Origin: Eubacterium sp. CAG:252
Lineage (GTDB): Bacteria; Bacillota; Clostridia; Lachnospirales; Lachnospiraceae
Direction: 5' to 3'
Assembly (NCBI GenBank): GCA_000436535.1
Contig: FR886299.1
Coordinates: 5,668-26,224, forward strand
Length of the DNA: 20,557 nucleotides
Shown: positions 12,575-20,557 of the stretch, piece after piece
How the letters are laid out: the number at the start of each line of letters is the position of its first letter
How positions within the stretch are numbered: the stretch's first letter is position 1
Translations under genes and position numbers: made by a program
The notes under the pieces: generated by a model
Seen by the model: only the letters and a program-made list of their open reading frames with translations
What the model was told of the DNA's origin: nothing
The model's database searches: none

Positions 12575-13885
12575 ATGTTTGAATGTAAAGATCTATTAAC
12601 ATTGCCATCTATGGCACAGGCGAGAATAATCGCTGGTAAGAGTGGATTGTCTAACAGTATAAGATGGGTATATAAGCCGGAAAATATGAATTTTGCCAAG
12701 TGGGTCAAAGGTCAGGAGCTTCTTATAATAAGTACTCCGGTTATTCAGAGTGAAGATTTCAATCTGCCGCTTGTTATTAAAAAAGCAAATAAGCTTAATA
12801 TGTCGGGAGCACTGCTTCTGACAGGTGATAAGTATATAGCCAGCATAGACAGCAGTGTAGTATCGTATGCGAATCTTAATAATTTTCCGATATTTGTTAT
12901 ATCTGGAGAGATTCCACTTGTAGATATATTTGAAGAAATCGGACATGCAATAGCATATAATAAGAACGCGGATGTCCTTAGTGATGATATTCTGTCAGGA
13001 ATTATATTTGGCAAGAATATAAATGCAGATGCATTTGCAATGAAATTTGCGGAAGCTGGTTATGATGTAAGTGGGAAAAACCGCATGTTCACGATAAATA
13101 TTCACAGCGATTGCAGAATAGAAGAATATGATTATGATACAATTATCAGTAAAGTGAAAAATGAATTTAATGTAAGAAATATAAATGCATTGTTATCAAG
13201 ATATGGCAACAATATTGTCGGGTGTTTTCAGAACGTAGATAAAACGGCAGCAGTCAGTAATGCTGAAGGTAATGTGTCAGATAACAATATTTCAGATAGT
13301 AGTATATCAGAGATTAATCCAGTCAACTTATCTGTGAAAAATATACACAACACTGATATAGATATAGAGGATGAATTGGATGAAAAAGAAGTGCTGGATA
13401 AGATTTATAATAGTTTATCAGAGTACATAAATAGTATAGGCTGCGATATAAAGATTATTATGGGAGTTGGCCGTGCATATGATGGAATAGGAGATTTGCA
13501 GAAGAGTTTTACAGAGGCATCAAGGTGCGTGATTCTTTCAGAAAAGATGAATATGTCAGGCAGGGTATTCTGGTATGAGCAGATGGGAATATATAATCTG
13601 TTTTCGGAACTGGCAGATAATAAGGTTATGCAGGAATTCGTAGATAGTACGCTTGGAGTTATTATTGAATATGACAGAAATAATAATTCTAATCTGCTGG
13701 AAACACTTAAAGCATATTTATGGAATAATAACAGTCTTATTCATGCATCTGAACAGTTGTACACCCATAGAAATACTGTTAAGTATAGAATGCAGCGTGT
13801 AAGCCAGTTGACGGGCAGGAATTTTGACGATGCCATAACCAGGCTTGAGTATATGAATGCAATTATATGTATGGAAATCAGTTGA
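12575..13885 (+). CDS. PucR-family transcriptional regulator
   Basis: This 436-residue cytosolic regulator has the standard PucR layout. The N-terminal PucR sensor domain (about 6-125) begins LLTLPSMAQARIIAG and includes NMNFAKWVKGQELLIIST. A degenerate GGDEF-like central domain follows (about 165-345), with VGRAYDGIGDLQKSFTEA at 298-315. The C-terminal helix-turn-helix (about 374-434) has LLETLKAYLWNNNSLIHASE and THRNTVKYRMQRV. Such proteins control purine, pyrimidine or amino-acid catabolism, often next to their target, so codA is a natural candidate. Residues 228-268 are a Ser/Asn/Asp-rich insertion inside the central domain. AGGAGAG at 12563-12569 decides ATG 12575 over the in-frame 12527. 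The acetyltransferase gene follows after 31 bases, probably on the same transcript. Confidence 0.92.
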   Translation: MFECKDLLTLPSMAQARIIAGKSGLSNSIRWVYKPENMNFAKWVKGQELLIISTPVIQSEDFNLPLVIKKANKLNMSGALLLTGDKYIASIDSSVVSYANLNNFPIFVISGEIPLVDIFEEIGHAIAYNKNADVLSDDILSGIIFGKNINADAFAMKFAEAGYDVSGKNRMFTINIHSDCRIEEYDYDTIISKVKNEFNVRNINALLSRYGNNIVGCFQNVDKTAAVSNAEGNVSDNNISDSSISEINPVNLSVKNIHNTDIDIEDELDEKEVLDKIYNSLSEYINSIGCDIKIIMGVGRAYDGIGDLQKSFTEASRCVILSEKMNMSGRVFWYEQMGIYNLFSELADNKVMQEFVDSTLGVIIEYDRNNNSNLLETLKAYLWNNNSLIHASEQLYTHRNTVKYRMQRVSQLTGRNFDDAITRLEYMNAIICMEIS

Positions 13886-13916
13886 GTTTTTATAAATATT
13901 AATAGGGGATGATATA

Positions 13917-14519
13917 ATGAAAGAGATAGAGAAGGCAAAAGCAGGGTATCTGTACGATGCTAACAATGATGAGGAAATAATTAAAAAACGTCTTATATGT
14001 GCTGACTTGTGTTATGAATACAATAGCTGCAGACCATCAGAGCTTGATAAGCAAAAGGAAATAATGAGAAAAATATTAGGTAAAAATGGTCATATAGAGG
14101 GTGATTTTTTAATAACACAACCATTTCACTGTGATTATGGAAATATATCAATAGGGAATAATTTCTATACGAATTATAACTGTTCAATTCTTGATGGAAC
14201 CATGGTTACATTTGGAGATAATGTGTTCATAGCACCGAATTGTGTATTTTCAACAGCAGGACATGCACTTGATGCTGTTCAGAGAGCGGAAGGTCTGGAG
14301 ATAGCATGGCCTATTACAATAGGAAATGATGTATGGATAGGAGCTAACGTAAGTGTACTGCCGGGAGTTACTATTGGAGATGGAACGGTTATAGGAGCTG
14401 GAAGTGTGGTTAATAAGGATATACCATCTGGTGTTGTTGCGGCAGGTAATCCATGCAGAGTTATAAGAAAAATAACAGAAGATGACAAACATAAGTATAA
14501 AATGTATGTTGAACATTAA
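13917..14519 (+). CDS. Sugar O-acetyltransferase, maltose/galactoside type (left-handed beta-helix)
   Basis: This 200-residue trimeric enzyme would acetylate the 6-hydroxyl of a sugar with acetyl-CoA. An N-terminal Maa-type helical domain (about 4-58) is followed by hexapeptide repeats forming a left-handed beta-helix: ISIGNN, VTFGDN, ITIGND, VTIGDG and VIGAGS. His116 in FSTAGHALD is the expected catalytic base, and WIGANVSVLPGVTIG (140-154) and AGNPCRVIR (176-184) are conserved in LacA/Maa proteins. AGGGGAT at 13904-13910 supports the ATG. The gene lies 31 bases after the PucR-type gene and may be cotranscribed. The exact sugar cannot be told; detoxification of non-metabolised sugars is the usual proposal for this family. 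Confidence 0.92.
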   Translation: MKEIEKAKAGYLYDANNDEEIIKKRLICADLCYEYNSCRPSELDKQKEIMRKILGKNGHIEGDFLITQPFHCDYGNISIGNNFYTNYNCSILDGTMVTFGDNVFIAPNCVFSTAGHALDAVQRAEGLEIAWPITIGNDVWIGANVSVLPGVTIGDGTVIGAGSVVNKDIPSGVVAAGNPCRVIRKITEDDKHKYKMYVEH

Positions 14520-14888
14520 TCCGTTTTGTGCTATGAGTACAAATGAATCATAATTAATTTGTTTCTTAATGATATAAATTAAGTTAATAAAATTTTAGCT
14601 GTTGAAGCATATAAAGATGGGTGATATATTACACTCATAGACAGGAAACAACATAAATATAACATATTAAGAAGCAAAGGGGCTTTAGCTGGTGACGACT
14701 GGCAGAAGCCCCTTTGTTGTACATTTAAGGAGATATTTAAGTCTTCAGCAAAATATTATGTTAAATAACCTGTCAGAAAAAAAGATTATTTCCAATACAT
14801 TATAATTATTAAATGTTGTATGTATATGGCGATATTCTAAAAACATCAGGATATAACAAAAGTTACACAAAAAACAGGAGGAATGATT
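14520..14888. other. Gene-free stretch before the NhaC-type gene
   Basis: These 369 bases carry no convincing open frame. They hold a small hairpin, ATGGGTG/CACTCAT (14617-14623 with 14632-14638, one G-U), and a strong GC-rich hairpin at 14673-14718 described separately. A TATAAT at 14801-14806 lacks a good -35 box. The last bases include AGGAGG (14876-14881), the ribosome site of the antiporter gene. Confidence 0.5.
14673..14718 (+). terminator. GC-rich hairpin, terminator-like, before the NhaC-type gene
   Basis: CAAAGGGGCTT (14675-14685) pairs perfectly over 11 bp with AAGCCCCTTTG (14706-14716), extended by one G-U and one A-U pair, around a 20-base loop (14686-14705). It is followed only by TTGTTGT, so the U-tract is poor. 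It may end the pucR/acetyltransferase transcript 155 bases after that stop, or be a regulatory structure in the leader of the antiporter gene. The loop is unusually rich in G and C for this DNA. Confidence 0.55.
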
Positions 14889-16241
14889 ATGAGTTATGGT
14901 CTTATAGCGGTAATTATAGTAATCGGTATTGTAATCGGTGCTATAGCTACTAAAAAATGCGAACCTTTTTTGATAGCGGGTTCAATAATAGGAGCTTTAT
15001 TCTTATATAAACAGAATTTTATAACAGAGTGGGTGGCAACACTTGAAGAGGTCATGAGTGCAGAAGCATATCTGATACTTGTATGTGGCTTGTTTGGAAG
15101 TATTATAGCACTGCTTACAGCATCTAAAGGACATTTTGGTTTTGCCAAGATTGTATCTAAAATATGTAACAGTGAAAGAAAGACATTATTTACAACATTT
15201 ATACTTGGTGTAATCATATTTATAGATGATTATCTTAATGTATTGTCAATTGGAACGGCTATGAAAAAGGTGTATGATAAAGTAAAGGTACCAAGAGAGG
15301 CACTTGCCTATCTTCTTGACAGTACAGGTTCACCAGTATGTGTTATGTTCCCATTTTCTTCGTGGGCAGCATATTTCGGGGCAATATTCTTTGCACAGGA
15401 AAGTGTGCAGGCACTTGGTGCAAAGACATGGATGGGAGCATATATTAAAGCAATCCCATTCTGTGTGTATCCTATAGTTGCACTTCTTATAGTTATTCTT
15501 TTTTCAGCAGGTCTGTTTCCTAAGCTTGGTGGAATGAAGAAAGCGTATGACAGAGTTGCAGCAACTGGTAAGGTGTACAGTGATGCAAGTAAGAAGTATA
15601 ATATGGATGATGCAGAAGGTGAGCAGGATGGTAATATCCTTAACTTCCTTATACCTATGCTTGTGCTTGTAGTAGTTGCATGTGTAACAGGTAATCTTGT
15701 AGTAGCACAGGTTATATGTCTTGCAGTTACATTAGTTATGTATCTTGCAGAAAAGCTTATGACATTTACAGAATACTGGGATAACTTTGTAAAAGGTTTT
15801 GCAGATATGTTACCTATAATCATTCTTCTTATAGCTGCACTTACTTTCCAGACTATAGCAAGCAACATGCAGATGACAGAATTCTTTATAGATTTAACAC
15901 AGCCTATATTATCAGCTAAGATATTCCCTATGTTAGCATTTATCATAACAGGTATATTAGCATTTATGATTGCTAATGCATGGGGTGTATGTACACTTGT
16001 GGCACCAGTATTACTTCCACTTGGTGCAAGTGTAGGTGCTAACGCAATACTTATTATGGCGGCTATCCTTTCAGGATGTGCATTTGGTAATCATGCATGC
16101 TTCTACTGTGATACAACAGTTCTTGCTTCGCAGGGCTCAGGTATTGATAATTTCGACCATGCAGTGTCACAGCTTCCATATGTGCTTATAGGTGCGGCAG
16201 TGAGTATTGTATGTTTCCTTGTTCTTGGTTTTGTATACTAG
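14889..16241 (+). CDS. NhaC-family Na+/H+ antiporter
   Basis: This 450-residue inner-membrane protein has around eleven or twelve hydrophobic helices. FIDDYLNVLSIGTAMKKVYD (111-130) is the acidic helix typical of NhaC-like antiporters, and GSPVCVMFPFSSWAAYFGA downstream is also family-typical. A polar loop near residues 212-240 probably faces the cytoplasm. The late motif ANAWGVCTLVAPVLLPLG and GCAFGNHACFYCDTTVLAS match the second half of the family. ATG 14889 is chosen because AGGAGG at 14876-14881 gives 7-base spacing; ATG 14883 would sit on that site. NhaC relatives exchange Na+ for H+ or, in some subfamilies, amino acids or malate/lactate, so the ion is not certain. It stands alone between two long gaps. 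Confidence 0.88.
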   Translation: MSYGLIAVIIVIGIVIGAIATKKCEPFLIAGSIIGALFLYKQNFITEWVATLEEVMSAEAYLILVCGLFGSIIALLTASKGHFGFAKIVSKICNSERKTLFTTFILGVIIFIDDYLNVLSIGTAMKKVYDKVKVPREALAYLLDSTGSPVCVMFPFSSWAAYFGAIFFAQESVQALGAKTWMGAYIKAIPFCVYPIVALLIVILFSAGLFPKLGGMKKAYDRVAATGKVYSDASKKYNMDDAEGEQDGNILNFLIPMLVLVVVACVTGNLVVAQVICLAVTLVMYLAEKLMTFTEYWDNFVKGFADMLPIIILLIAALTFQTIASNMQMTEFFIDLTQPILSAKIFPMLAFIITGILAFMIANAWGVCTLVAPVLLPLGASVGANAILIMAAILSGCAFGNHACFYCDTTVLASQGSGIDNFDHAVSQLPYVLIGAAVSIVCFLVLGFVY

Positions 16242-16466
16242 ATAATAAAAACATGCATGTAATATAGATTCAAAATATAAAGACAGAAAAAATATAATGC
16301 AATACTTCTGAAATAAAGTTATGGATATTAATAAATAATATATTCATATACATGTGAATGAGGGATACTTATAAAATAAAAGGGATATATAAATATATAG
16401 GTTAAAAGCTTTAAGACTGATATTGAAAAAATCAGACAAAAAGAAAATCTTGGATAGGAGGCAGTT

Positions 16467-17102
16467 ATGAGTGATGATAACAAATATGTAATAACAATAG
16501 CCAGACAGTTTGGCAGTCTTGGAAGACCGATAGCTAAGATGATGAGCGAGAAGCTTGGTATAGAATATTACGACAGGGATATAGTGGAACAGGCAGCAAA
16601 AAAATTAAATCTTCCTGTATCGCATATAGATGAACTTGAAGAAAAGGTTAAAAAGACAAGTAAGAATTCTTATATGAGGATGATGTATCCACTTGGTACT
16701 GAATCAAGTACCGAACAGGATAATATATTTGAAGCACAACAGAATATTATGAGATTTCTTGTAGAAAGAGAAAGTTGTATTATAGTAGGACGTTGTTCAG
16801 ATTTTGTGTTATCAGATGAACCTAATGCAATACACATATACATATATGCACCTTATGAGGAACGTGTTAAGAATTGTGTCAAGGATCTTAATCTTACAGA
16901 GGCAGATGCCAAGAAGATGATAAGGTCAGTAGATGAGGCAAGGGATGATTATCATATGCATTATGCTGGATTTCTTCCATCTGACCCTAAGCATAAGAAT
17001 ATTATGGTTGACAGCAGTGTACTAGGTGTAGAGGGAACAGCAGATTTTCTTGTCGATTTTATAAGAAGAAAGTTCGGGCTTAAGACATATACGTTAAGCT
17101 GA
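16467..17102 (+). CDS. Cytidylate-kinase-like P-loop protein
   Basis: This 211-residue soluble protein belongs to the Cytidylate_kin2 family, common in Clostridia. The nucleotide-binding loop is ITIARQFGSLGRPIAKMMSE (10-29). It has GSxGR where true cytidylate kinases have GxxGSGK, a substitution normal for this family. LGIEYYDRDIVEQAAKK (31-47) follows, then CIIVGRCSDFVL (99-110), IYIYAPYEERV (119-129), and the lid-like SVDEARDDYHMHYAG (149-163). Nucleotide phosphorylation is plausible but unproven for such proteins, and the missing Walker lysine makes CMP kinase activity doubtful. AGGAGG at 16456-16461 gives the start. The 225 bases upstream hold no gene; they contain the dyads ACATGCATGT and a loose one at 16342-16359. 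A strong terminator follows. Confidence 0.85.
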   Translation: MSDDNKYVITIARQFGSLGRPIAKMMSEKLGIEYYDRDIVEQAAKKLNLPVSHIDELEEKVKKTSKNSYMRMMYPLGTESSTEQDNIFEAQQNIMRFLVERESCIIVGRCSDFVLSDEPNAIHIYIYAPYEERVKNCVKDLNLTEADAKKMIRSVDEARDDYHMHYAGFLPSDPKHKNIMVDSSVLGVEGTADFLVDFIRRKFGLKTYTLS

Positions 17103-17183
17103 CAGGATATTCAGTTAATCTGGTAGGGTAAGAATATTTAAAATGTACATTAAATCATATGTAAGTCGGTTGTAAAATAAGTG

Positions 17184-17227
17184 AAACAGGTTGTCTGTAC
17201 TATAAATGTATGGATGACCTGTTTTTT
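17184..17227 (+). terminator. Rho-independent terminator after the kinase-like gene
   Basis: AAACAGGTTGTC (17184-17195) pairs with GATGACCTGTTT (17213-17224) over 12 positions, two of them G-U, around a 17-base loop, and the right arm runs into six T residues (17222-17227). It lies 81 bases after the stop codon of the cytidylate-kinase-like gene. Confidence 0.88.
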
Positions 17228-17326
17228 ATATTGTCAAAATGATAATTGCCTGCTGGAGTGTGAAAGAATTTGAATAAGATTGATTGAAAAGAAAAATCTA
17301 AGGCAAAGTTTCTAAGGTGGGGATTG

Positions 17327-17404
17327 TATACAAAATATCATAAATGGGTATAATTACACATAAAATGCATATAAAAATTTAATAAACTATACAAAATGCA
17401 TAAA
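17327..17404. promoter_or_regulatory. Three helically phased direct repeats upstream of fruK
   Basis: The repeat TATACAAAATATCATAAA (17327-17344) recurs as CATAAAATGCATATAAA (17359-17375) and TATACAAAATGCATAAA (17388-17404). The AAAAT cores begin at 17332, 17362 and 17393, spaced 30 and 31 bp, or three helix turns, so all three face the same side of DNA. The first copy overlaps the palindrome TTGTATACAA. This is the arrangement expected of operators for a cooperatively binding regulator of fruK-fruA. The regulator is not identified. Confidence 0.45.
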
Positions 17405-17507
17405 AATAGTTATGAATATTTGTGAATGATGGTGATTGATTATGAATGAGTATGGAGTTATTATAATAGTAACTTAAAGGTACGTGACCAGAAAGGAGGA
17501 ATAGAAA

Positions 17508-18428
17508 GTGATATATACAGTAACATTTAATCCATCGTTAGATTATATAGTTTCAGTTGATGATTTTACACTTGGCATGACGAACAGAACAAGCAGTGAG
17601 CAGATACTTGCCGGAGGTAAAGGTATTAATGTTTCCATTGTTTTAAAAAATCTTGGGCTTGATAACACAGCACTTGGTTTTGTCGCAGGGTTTACAGGTG
17701 ATGAGATAAGTGAGAGGCTTAAGTGTGCCGGCATCAATACAGATTTCATAAAAGTAGCGAAAGGATTATCAAGAATTAATCTTAAGTTAAAGTCCATAGA
17801 TGGAACAGAGATTAATGGCAGAGGACCAGATATTACACAGGAGAATGTCGAGGAGCTTAAGAAAAAGCTTGAAGCACTTAAGACAGGTGATGTTTTAGTA
17901 CTTGCAGGAAGTATACCTTCATGTATTCCGGATGATATATATAAGAATATTATGAAGCTTCTCGATGACAAGGGCGTTATGATAGTTGTTGATGCAACAA
18001 GCAGTCTTCTTATGAATGTACTTGAATATAAGCCATTTCTTATAAAGCCTAACCAGCATGAATTAGGAGATATATTTGGGGTAAAGCTTACTACAAGGGA
18101 AGCGGTTATACCTTACGCCAGAAAGTTAAAGGATAAGGGAGCTGTGAATGTGCTTATATCAATGGGCGGCAGGGGAGCAGTACTTGTTGCAGATGATGGT
18201 AAGGTATATATAGCGGATGCACCAAAGGGAACACTTAAGAATTCAGTCGGAGCAGGGGATTCGATGGTTGCCGGCTTCATAACAGGATGGTTATCTACAC
18301 ATAATTATGCCAATGCATTTAAAATGGGAATAGCAGCCGGAAGTGCAAGTGCATTTTCTGATAATCTTGCAACTAAGGACGAGGTGGATAATCTGTTTGA
18401 CAGGATTGAGATTGAGCAGGCAGACTAG
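17508..18428 (+). CDS. fruK: 1-phosphofructokinase
   Basis: FruK phosphorylates fructose-1-phosphate, delivered by the fructose PTS, with ATP to fructose-1,6-bisphosphate, feeding glycolysis. This 306-residue cytosolic PfkB-family enzyme begins IYTVTFNPSLDYIV, the hallmark of the FruK/LacC branch. It carries the first PfkB signature around GGKGINVSIVLKNLG (36-50) and the second in SVGAGDSMVAGFITGW (about 246-261), where the Asp of GAGDS is the catalytic base. The start is GTG 17508, supported by AAAGGAGGA at 17492-17500; no ATG is available at that place. The neighbouring fructose PTS permease makes FruK far more likely than tagatose-6-phosphate kinase. A 167-base gap to fruA holds a TATAAT at 18507-18512 but no clear terminator. 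Confidence 0.93.
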   Translation: MIYTVTFNPSLDYIVSVDDFTLGMTNRTSSEQILAGGKGINVSIVLKNLGLDNTALGFVAGFTGDEISERLKCAGINTDFIKVAKGLSRINLKLKSIDGTEINGRGPDITQENVEELKKKLEALKTGDVLVLAGSIPSCIPDDIYKNIMKLLDDKGVMIVVDATSSLLMNVLEYKPFLIKPNQHELGDIFGVKLTTREAVIPYARKLKDKGAVNVLISMGGRGAVLVADDGKVYIADAPKGTLKNSVGAGDSMVAGFITGWLSTHNYANAFKMGIAAGSASAFSDNLATKDEVDNLFDRIEIEQAD

Positions 18429-18595
18429 AAGTAAATGCAGGATTATAAGATGTTGTATATTTATGCTGGATATATTAACTATAGATAAATGCGGCAATAA
18501 ATAGAATATAATAAAAGTATGTAGTATATAGAAATGATGTATAAAGAACAGAAAATATTACATTAATAAAAAATCAAAAGATTGGAGGAAACTAT

Positions 18596-20512
18596 ATGAG
18601 GATTACAGAACTTTTGAAGCCAGAAAGCATAGACCTTAATGCAGCACCTAAGGACAAGAATGATACTATAAGACAGGCAGTTGCACTTATGGCAAAGAGC
18701 GGCAATATAAGTAATATTGAAGCTTACACTAAGCAGGTTATGGCAAGAGAAGAAGAAAGTACAACGGGCGTTGGTGAAGGAATAGCTATTCCACATGGCA
18801 AGTGTGATGCAGTTACAAGACCGGGACTTGCAGCCATGATTATAAGAGATGGAGTTGACTATGATTCACTTGATGGTGAACCTGTCAATGTACTTTTCCT
18901 TATAGCAGCACCTAACACTAAGGATAATGTACATCTTGATGTACTCAGCAAGCTGTCAGTGCTTCTTATGGATGAGGACTTTACAGCAGCATTAAAGGCA
19001 GCAAAGACGACCGATGAGTTTCTTAAGGTTATAGATGATGCGGACAAAGAGAGTCAGGATATAGATGAAAGACTTGAGGATACAGCTAAAGAACCAGCTA
19101 AGATACTTGCAGTTACATCCTGCCCAACTGGAATAGCCCATACTTATATGGCAGCGGAAGGTCTTGAAAAGGCAGCTAAGAAGCTTGGCTGTTCGGTAAA
19201 GATTGAAACAAGAGGTTCTGGTGGTGCTAAAAATGTACTTACAGAACAGGAGATAGCTTCGGCAGACTGCATAATAGTTGCAGCAGATGCCAAGGTTCCT
19301 ATGGAAAGATTTGCAGGAAAGAAAGTAATAGAATGTCAGGTATCAGATGGTATTAATAAGGCAGAAGAACTTATAAAAAGAGCTATGGAGGGTGATGCAC
19401 CTGTATATGAAGCTCATAGTTCAGATGGAAGTGGAGGCTCAGCAGCCTCTGCCAATAAAGGCAAGTCAGGTGGCGTAGGACATCAGATATATATGCAGCT
19501 TATGAATGGTGTTTCTCATATGCTTCCTTTTGTAGTTGGCGGTGGTATCCTGATAGCTATAGCATTTCTTATAGATGGACTTAATGTTGATATGAACAGT
19601 CTGTCAGAGGCTGAACGTGCTAATTTTGGTACGATTACACCAGTTGCAGCTATGTTTAAGACTATCGGTGGTGCAGCATTTGGCTTTATGTTACCAGTTC
19701 TTGCAGGATTTATAGCCATGGCGATAGGTGACAGACCAGCACTTGCGCTTGGTTTCGTAGGAGGCTATATAGCAGCCAACGGTAAGTCAGGCTTCCTTGG
19801 TGCACTTGTAGCAGGCTTTGTAGCAGGTTATATTATCGTTGGACTTAGAAAGCTGTGTGACAAGCTTCCAGAAGCACTTGAAAAGATAGCACCGGTGCTT
19901 ATATATCCAGTTGTTGGTATACTTGTGATAGGACTTGGTATGACTTACGTCATAGAGCCAGTTATGGGAGCTATTAATACAGGACTTAATTCATTCCTTG
20001 TAAGTATGGGAAGTTCAAGCAGGGTTATATTAGGCTTTATACTTGCAGCTATGATGGCTATTGATATGGGCGGTCCATTCAACAAGGCGGCATATGTGTT
20101 TGGTACAGCAGCAATAGCTTCAGGTAATTACGATATTATGGCATCCGTTATGATAGGCGGTATGGTTCCACCTTGTGCGATAGCACTTGCAACTATACTG
20201 TTTAAGAATAAGTTTACAAAGGAAGAAAGAGAAGCAGGACCAACTAATTTTATTATGGGACTTGCATTTATAACAGAAGGCGCAATACCTTATGCGGCAG
20301 CAGACCCGCTTCACGTTATACCAGCGTGTCTTATAGGCTCAGGTATAGCAGGCGCTATAAGTATGATATTCAGGTGTACACTTATGGCACCTCACGGCGG
20401 AATATTCGTATTCCCTGTAGTAGGCAATCCACTCTACTATGTACTTGCACTTGTTGTAGGAACTATTGTTTCAACATTTCTTCTTGGAGTTCTTAAGAAG
20501 AAGGTAGAGTAA
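18596..20512 (+). CDS. fruA: PTS fructose transporter, fused EIIA-EIIB-EIIC
   Basis: This 638-residue membrane protein imports fructose and phosphorylates it to fructose-1-phosphate using phosphate from HPr. Domains in order are: EIIA (about 1-145) with phospho-histidine His67 in GIAIPHGKC; an acidic linker; EIIB (about 168-265) with phospho-cysteine Cys176 in VTSCPTGIAHTYMAAEGLE; a Gly/Ser-rich linker (276-293); and EIIC (about 296-638) with around nine or ten membrane helices, including NGVSHMLPFVVGGGILIAIA and AIDMGGPFNKAAYVFGT. All phosphorylation residues are present, and the length is that of a full FruA. GGAGG at 18584-18588 supports ATG 18596. It lies downstream of fruK and presumably shares its fructose-dependent control. 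No HPr or EI gene is in the window. The 45 bases after the stop show nothing notable. Confidence 0.96.
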   Translation: MRITELLKPESIDLNAAPKDKNDTIRQAVALMAKSGNISNIEAYTKQVMAREEESTTGVGEGIAIPHGKCDAVTRPGLAAMIIRDGVDYDSLDGEPVNVLFLIAAPNTKDNVHLDVLSKLSVLLMDEDFTAALKAAKTTDEFLKVIDDADKESQDIDERLEDTAKEPAKILAVTSCPTGIAHTYMAAEGLEKAAKKLGCSVKIETRGSGGAKNVLTEQEIASADCIIVAADAKVPMERFAGKKVIECQVSDGINKAEELIKRAMEGDAPVYEAHSSDGSGGSAASANKGKSGGVGHQIYMQLMNGVSHMLPFVVGGGILIAIAFLIDGLNVDMNSLSEAERANFGTITPVAAMFKTIGGAAFGFMLPVLAGFIAMAIGDRPALALGFVGGYIAANGKSGFLGALVAGFVAGYIIVGLRKLCDKLPEALEKIAPVLIYPVVGILVIGLGMTYVIEPVMGAINTGLNSFLVSMGSSSRVILGFILAAMMAIDMGGPFNKAAYVFGTAAIASGNYDIMASVMIGGMVPPCAIALATILFKNKFTKEEREAGPTNFIMGLAFITEGAIPYAAADPLHVIPACLIGSGIAGAISMIFRCTLMAPHGGIFVFPVVGNPLYYVLALVVGTIVSTFLLGVLKKKVE

Positions 20513-20557
20513 TGACTTAGAATAATGACGGGTTATAAGGCATTAATTAATAATTGA

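Larger units (their letters stand above)
17103..17507. other. Gene-free stretch upstream of fruK
   Basis: These 405 bases hold the terminator at 17184-17227, the phased repeats at 17327-17404, a TATAAT at 17462-17467 about 40 bases before the fruK start, and the fruK ribosome site AAAGGAGGA (17492-17500). The -35 partner of the TATAAT is unclear; TTGATT at 17436-17441 is 20 bp away, too far for a plain promoter. No FruR/DeoR-type regulator gene is encoded here. No clear CcpA cre site was found. Confidence 0.5.

Noticed and set aside
15308..15946. 212-codon open frame on the minus strand
   Set aside because: It is antisense to the NhaC-type membrane protein. Long antisense frames are common opposite hydrophobic genes, and no start signal is present.
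14889..16241. Cytosine permease partner for codA
   Set aside because: The protein carries FIDDYLN and other NhaC-family features and lies after an unrelated gap, so it does not fit CodB.
17228..17507. CcpA cre site upstream of fruK
   Set aside because: No match with the central CG of the cre consensus could be found in this AT-rich stretch.

Overview
This AT-rich window reads as chromosomal DNA of a low-GC Firmicute, most likely a Lachnospiraceae-type gut Clostridium. The reasons are strong AGGAGG-type ribosome binding sites, heavy use of ATA and AGA codons, rho-independent terminators, and a gut-anaerobe gene set: pyruvate formate-lyase activase, nickel-pincer cofactor enzyme, PTS fructose uptake and a NhaC-type antiporter. 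Every supported gene is on the + strand. No tRNA, rRNA, CRISPR array or intact insertion sequence was seen.

Layout. 1-161 is the tail of an unrecognised gene. 221-1595 is a compact unit: a MerR-type promoter with the expected 19-bp spacer, a structured leader, an AdhR-like MerR regulator, and a Sir2 deacetylase, closed by a strong terminator. 1954-4801 holds a terminator fused to a promoter, then an AAA-ATPase-like/PD-(D/E)XK protein, a phosphinothricin-type GNAT acetyltransferase and an SseB-like protein. A degenerate 37-bp tandem repeat (4804-4990) precedes a VanZ-like membrane protein. A decayed second AAA-ATPase-like gene start (5689-5799) lies before pflA. pflA and larB are separated by a long nested inverted repeat.

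7554-9491 is the accessory highlight. It is a very AT-rich two-gene unit, inserted between larB and a MATE exporter: an ABC/AAA15-type ATPase with all nucleotide-binding motifs and a small TOPRIM/RloB-like partner. It has its own palindrome and promoter and is flanked by an imperfect direct repeat. It looks like an uncharacterised, reduced relative of AbiL/RloAB/PARIS-type phage defence systems.

11081-14519 holds cytosine deaminase (codA), a PucR-family regulator with its own promoter and a maltose/galactoside-type O-acetyltransferase; no cytosine permease is present. After a 369-base gap with two hairpins come a NhaC-family antiporter and a cytidylate-kinase-like protein. The window ends with fruK and fruA, which import fructose as fructose-1-phosphate and phosphorylate it to fructose-1,6-bisphosphate. 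Upstream of fruK are three direct repeats spaced 30 and 31 bp, likely operator sites; no FruR gene is adjacent.

All functional calls come from reading motifs by eye. No database search or folding program was run.
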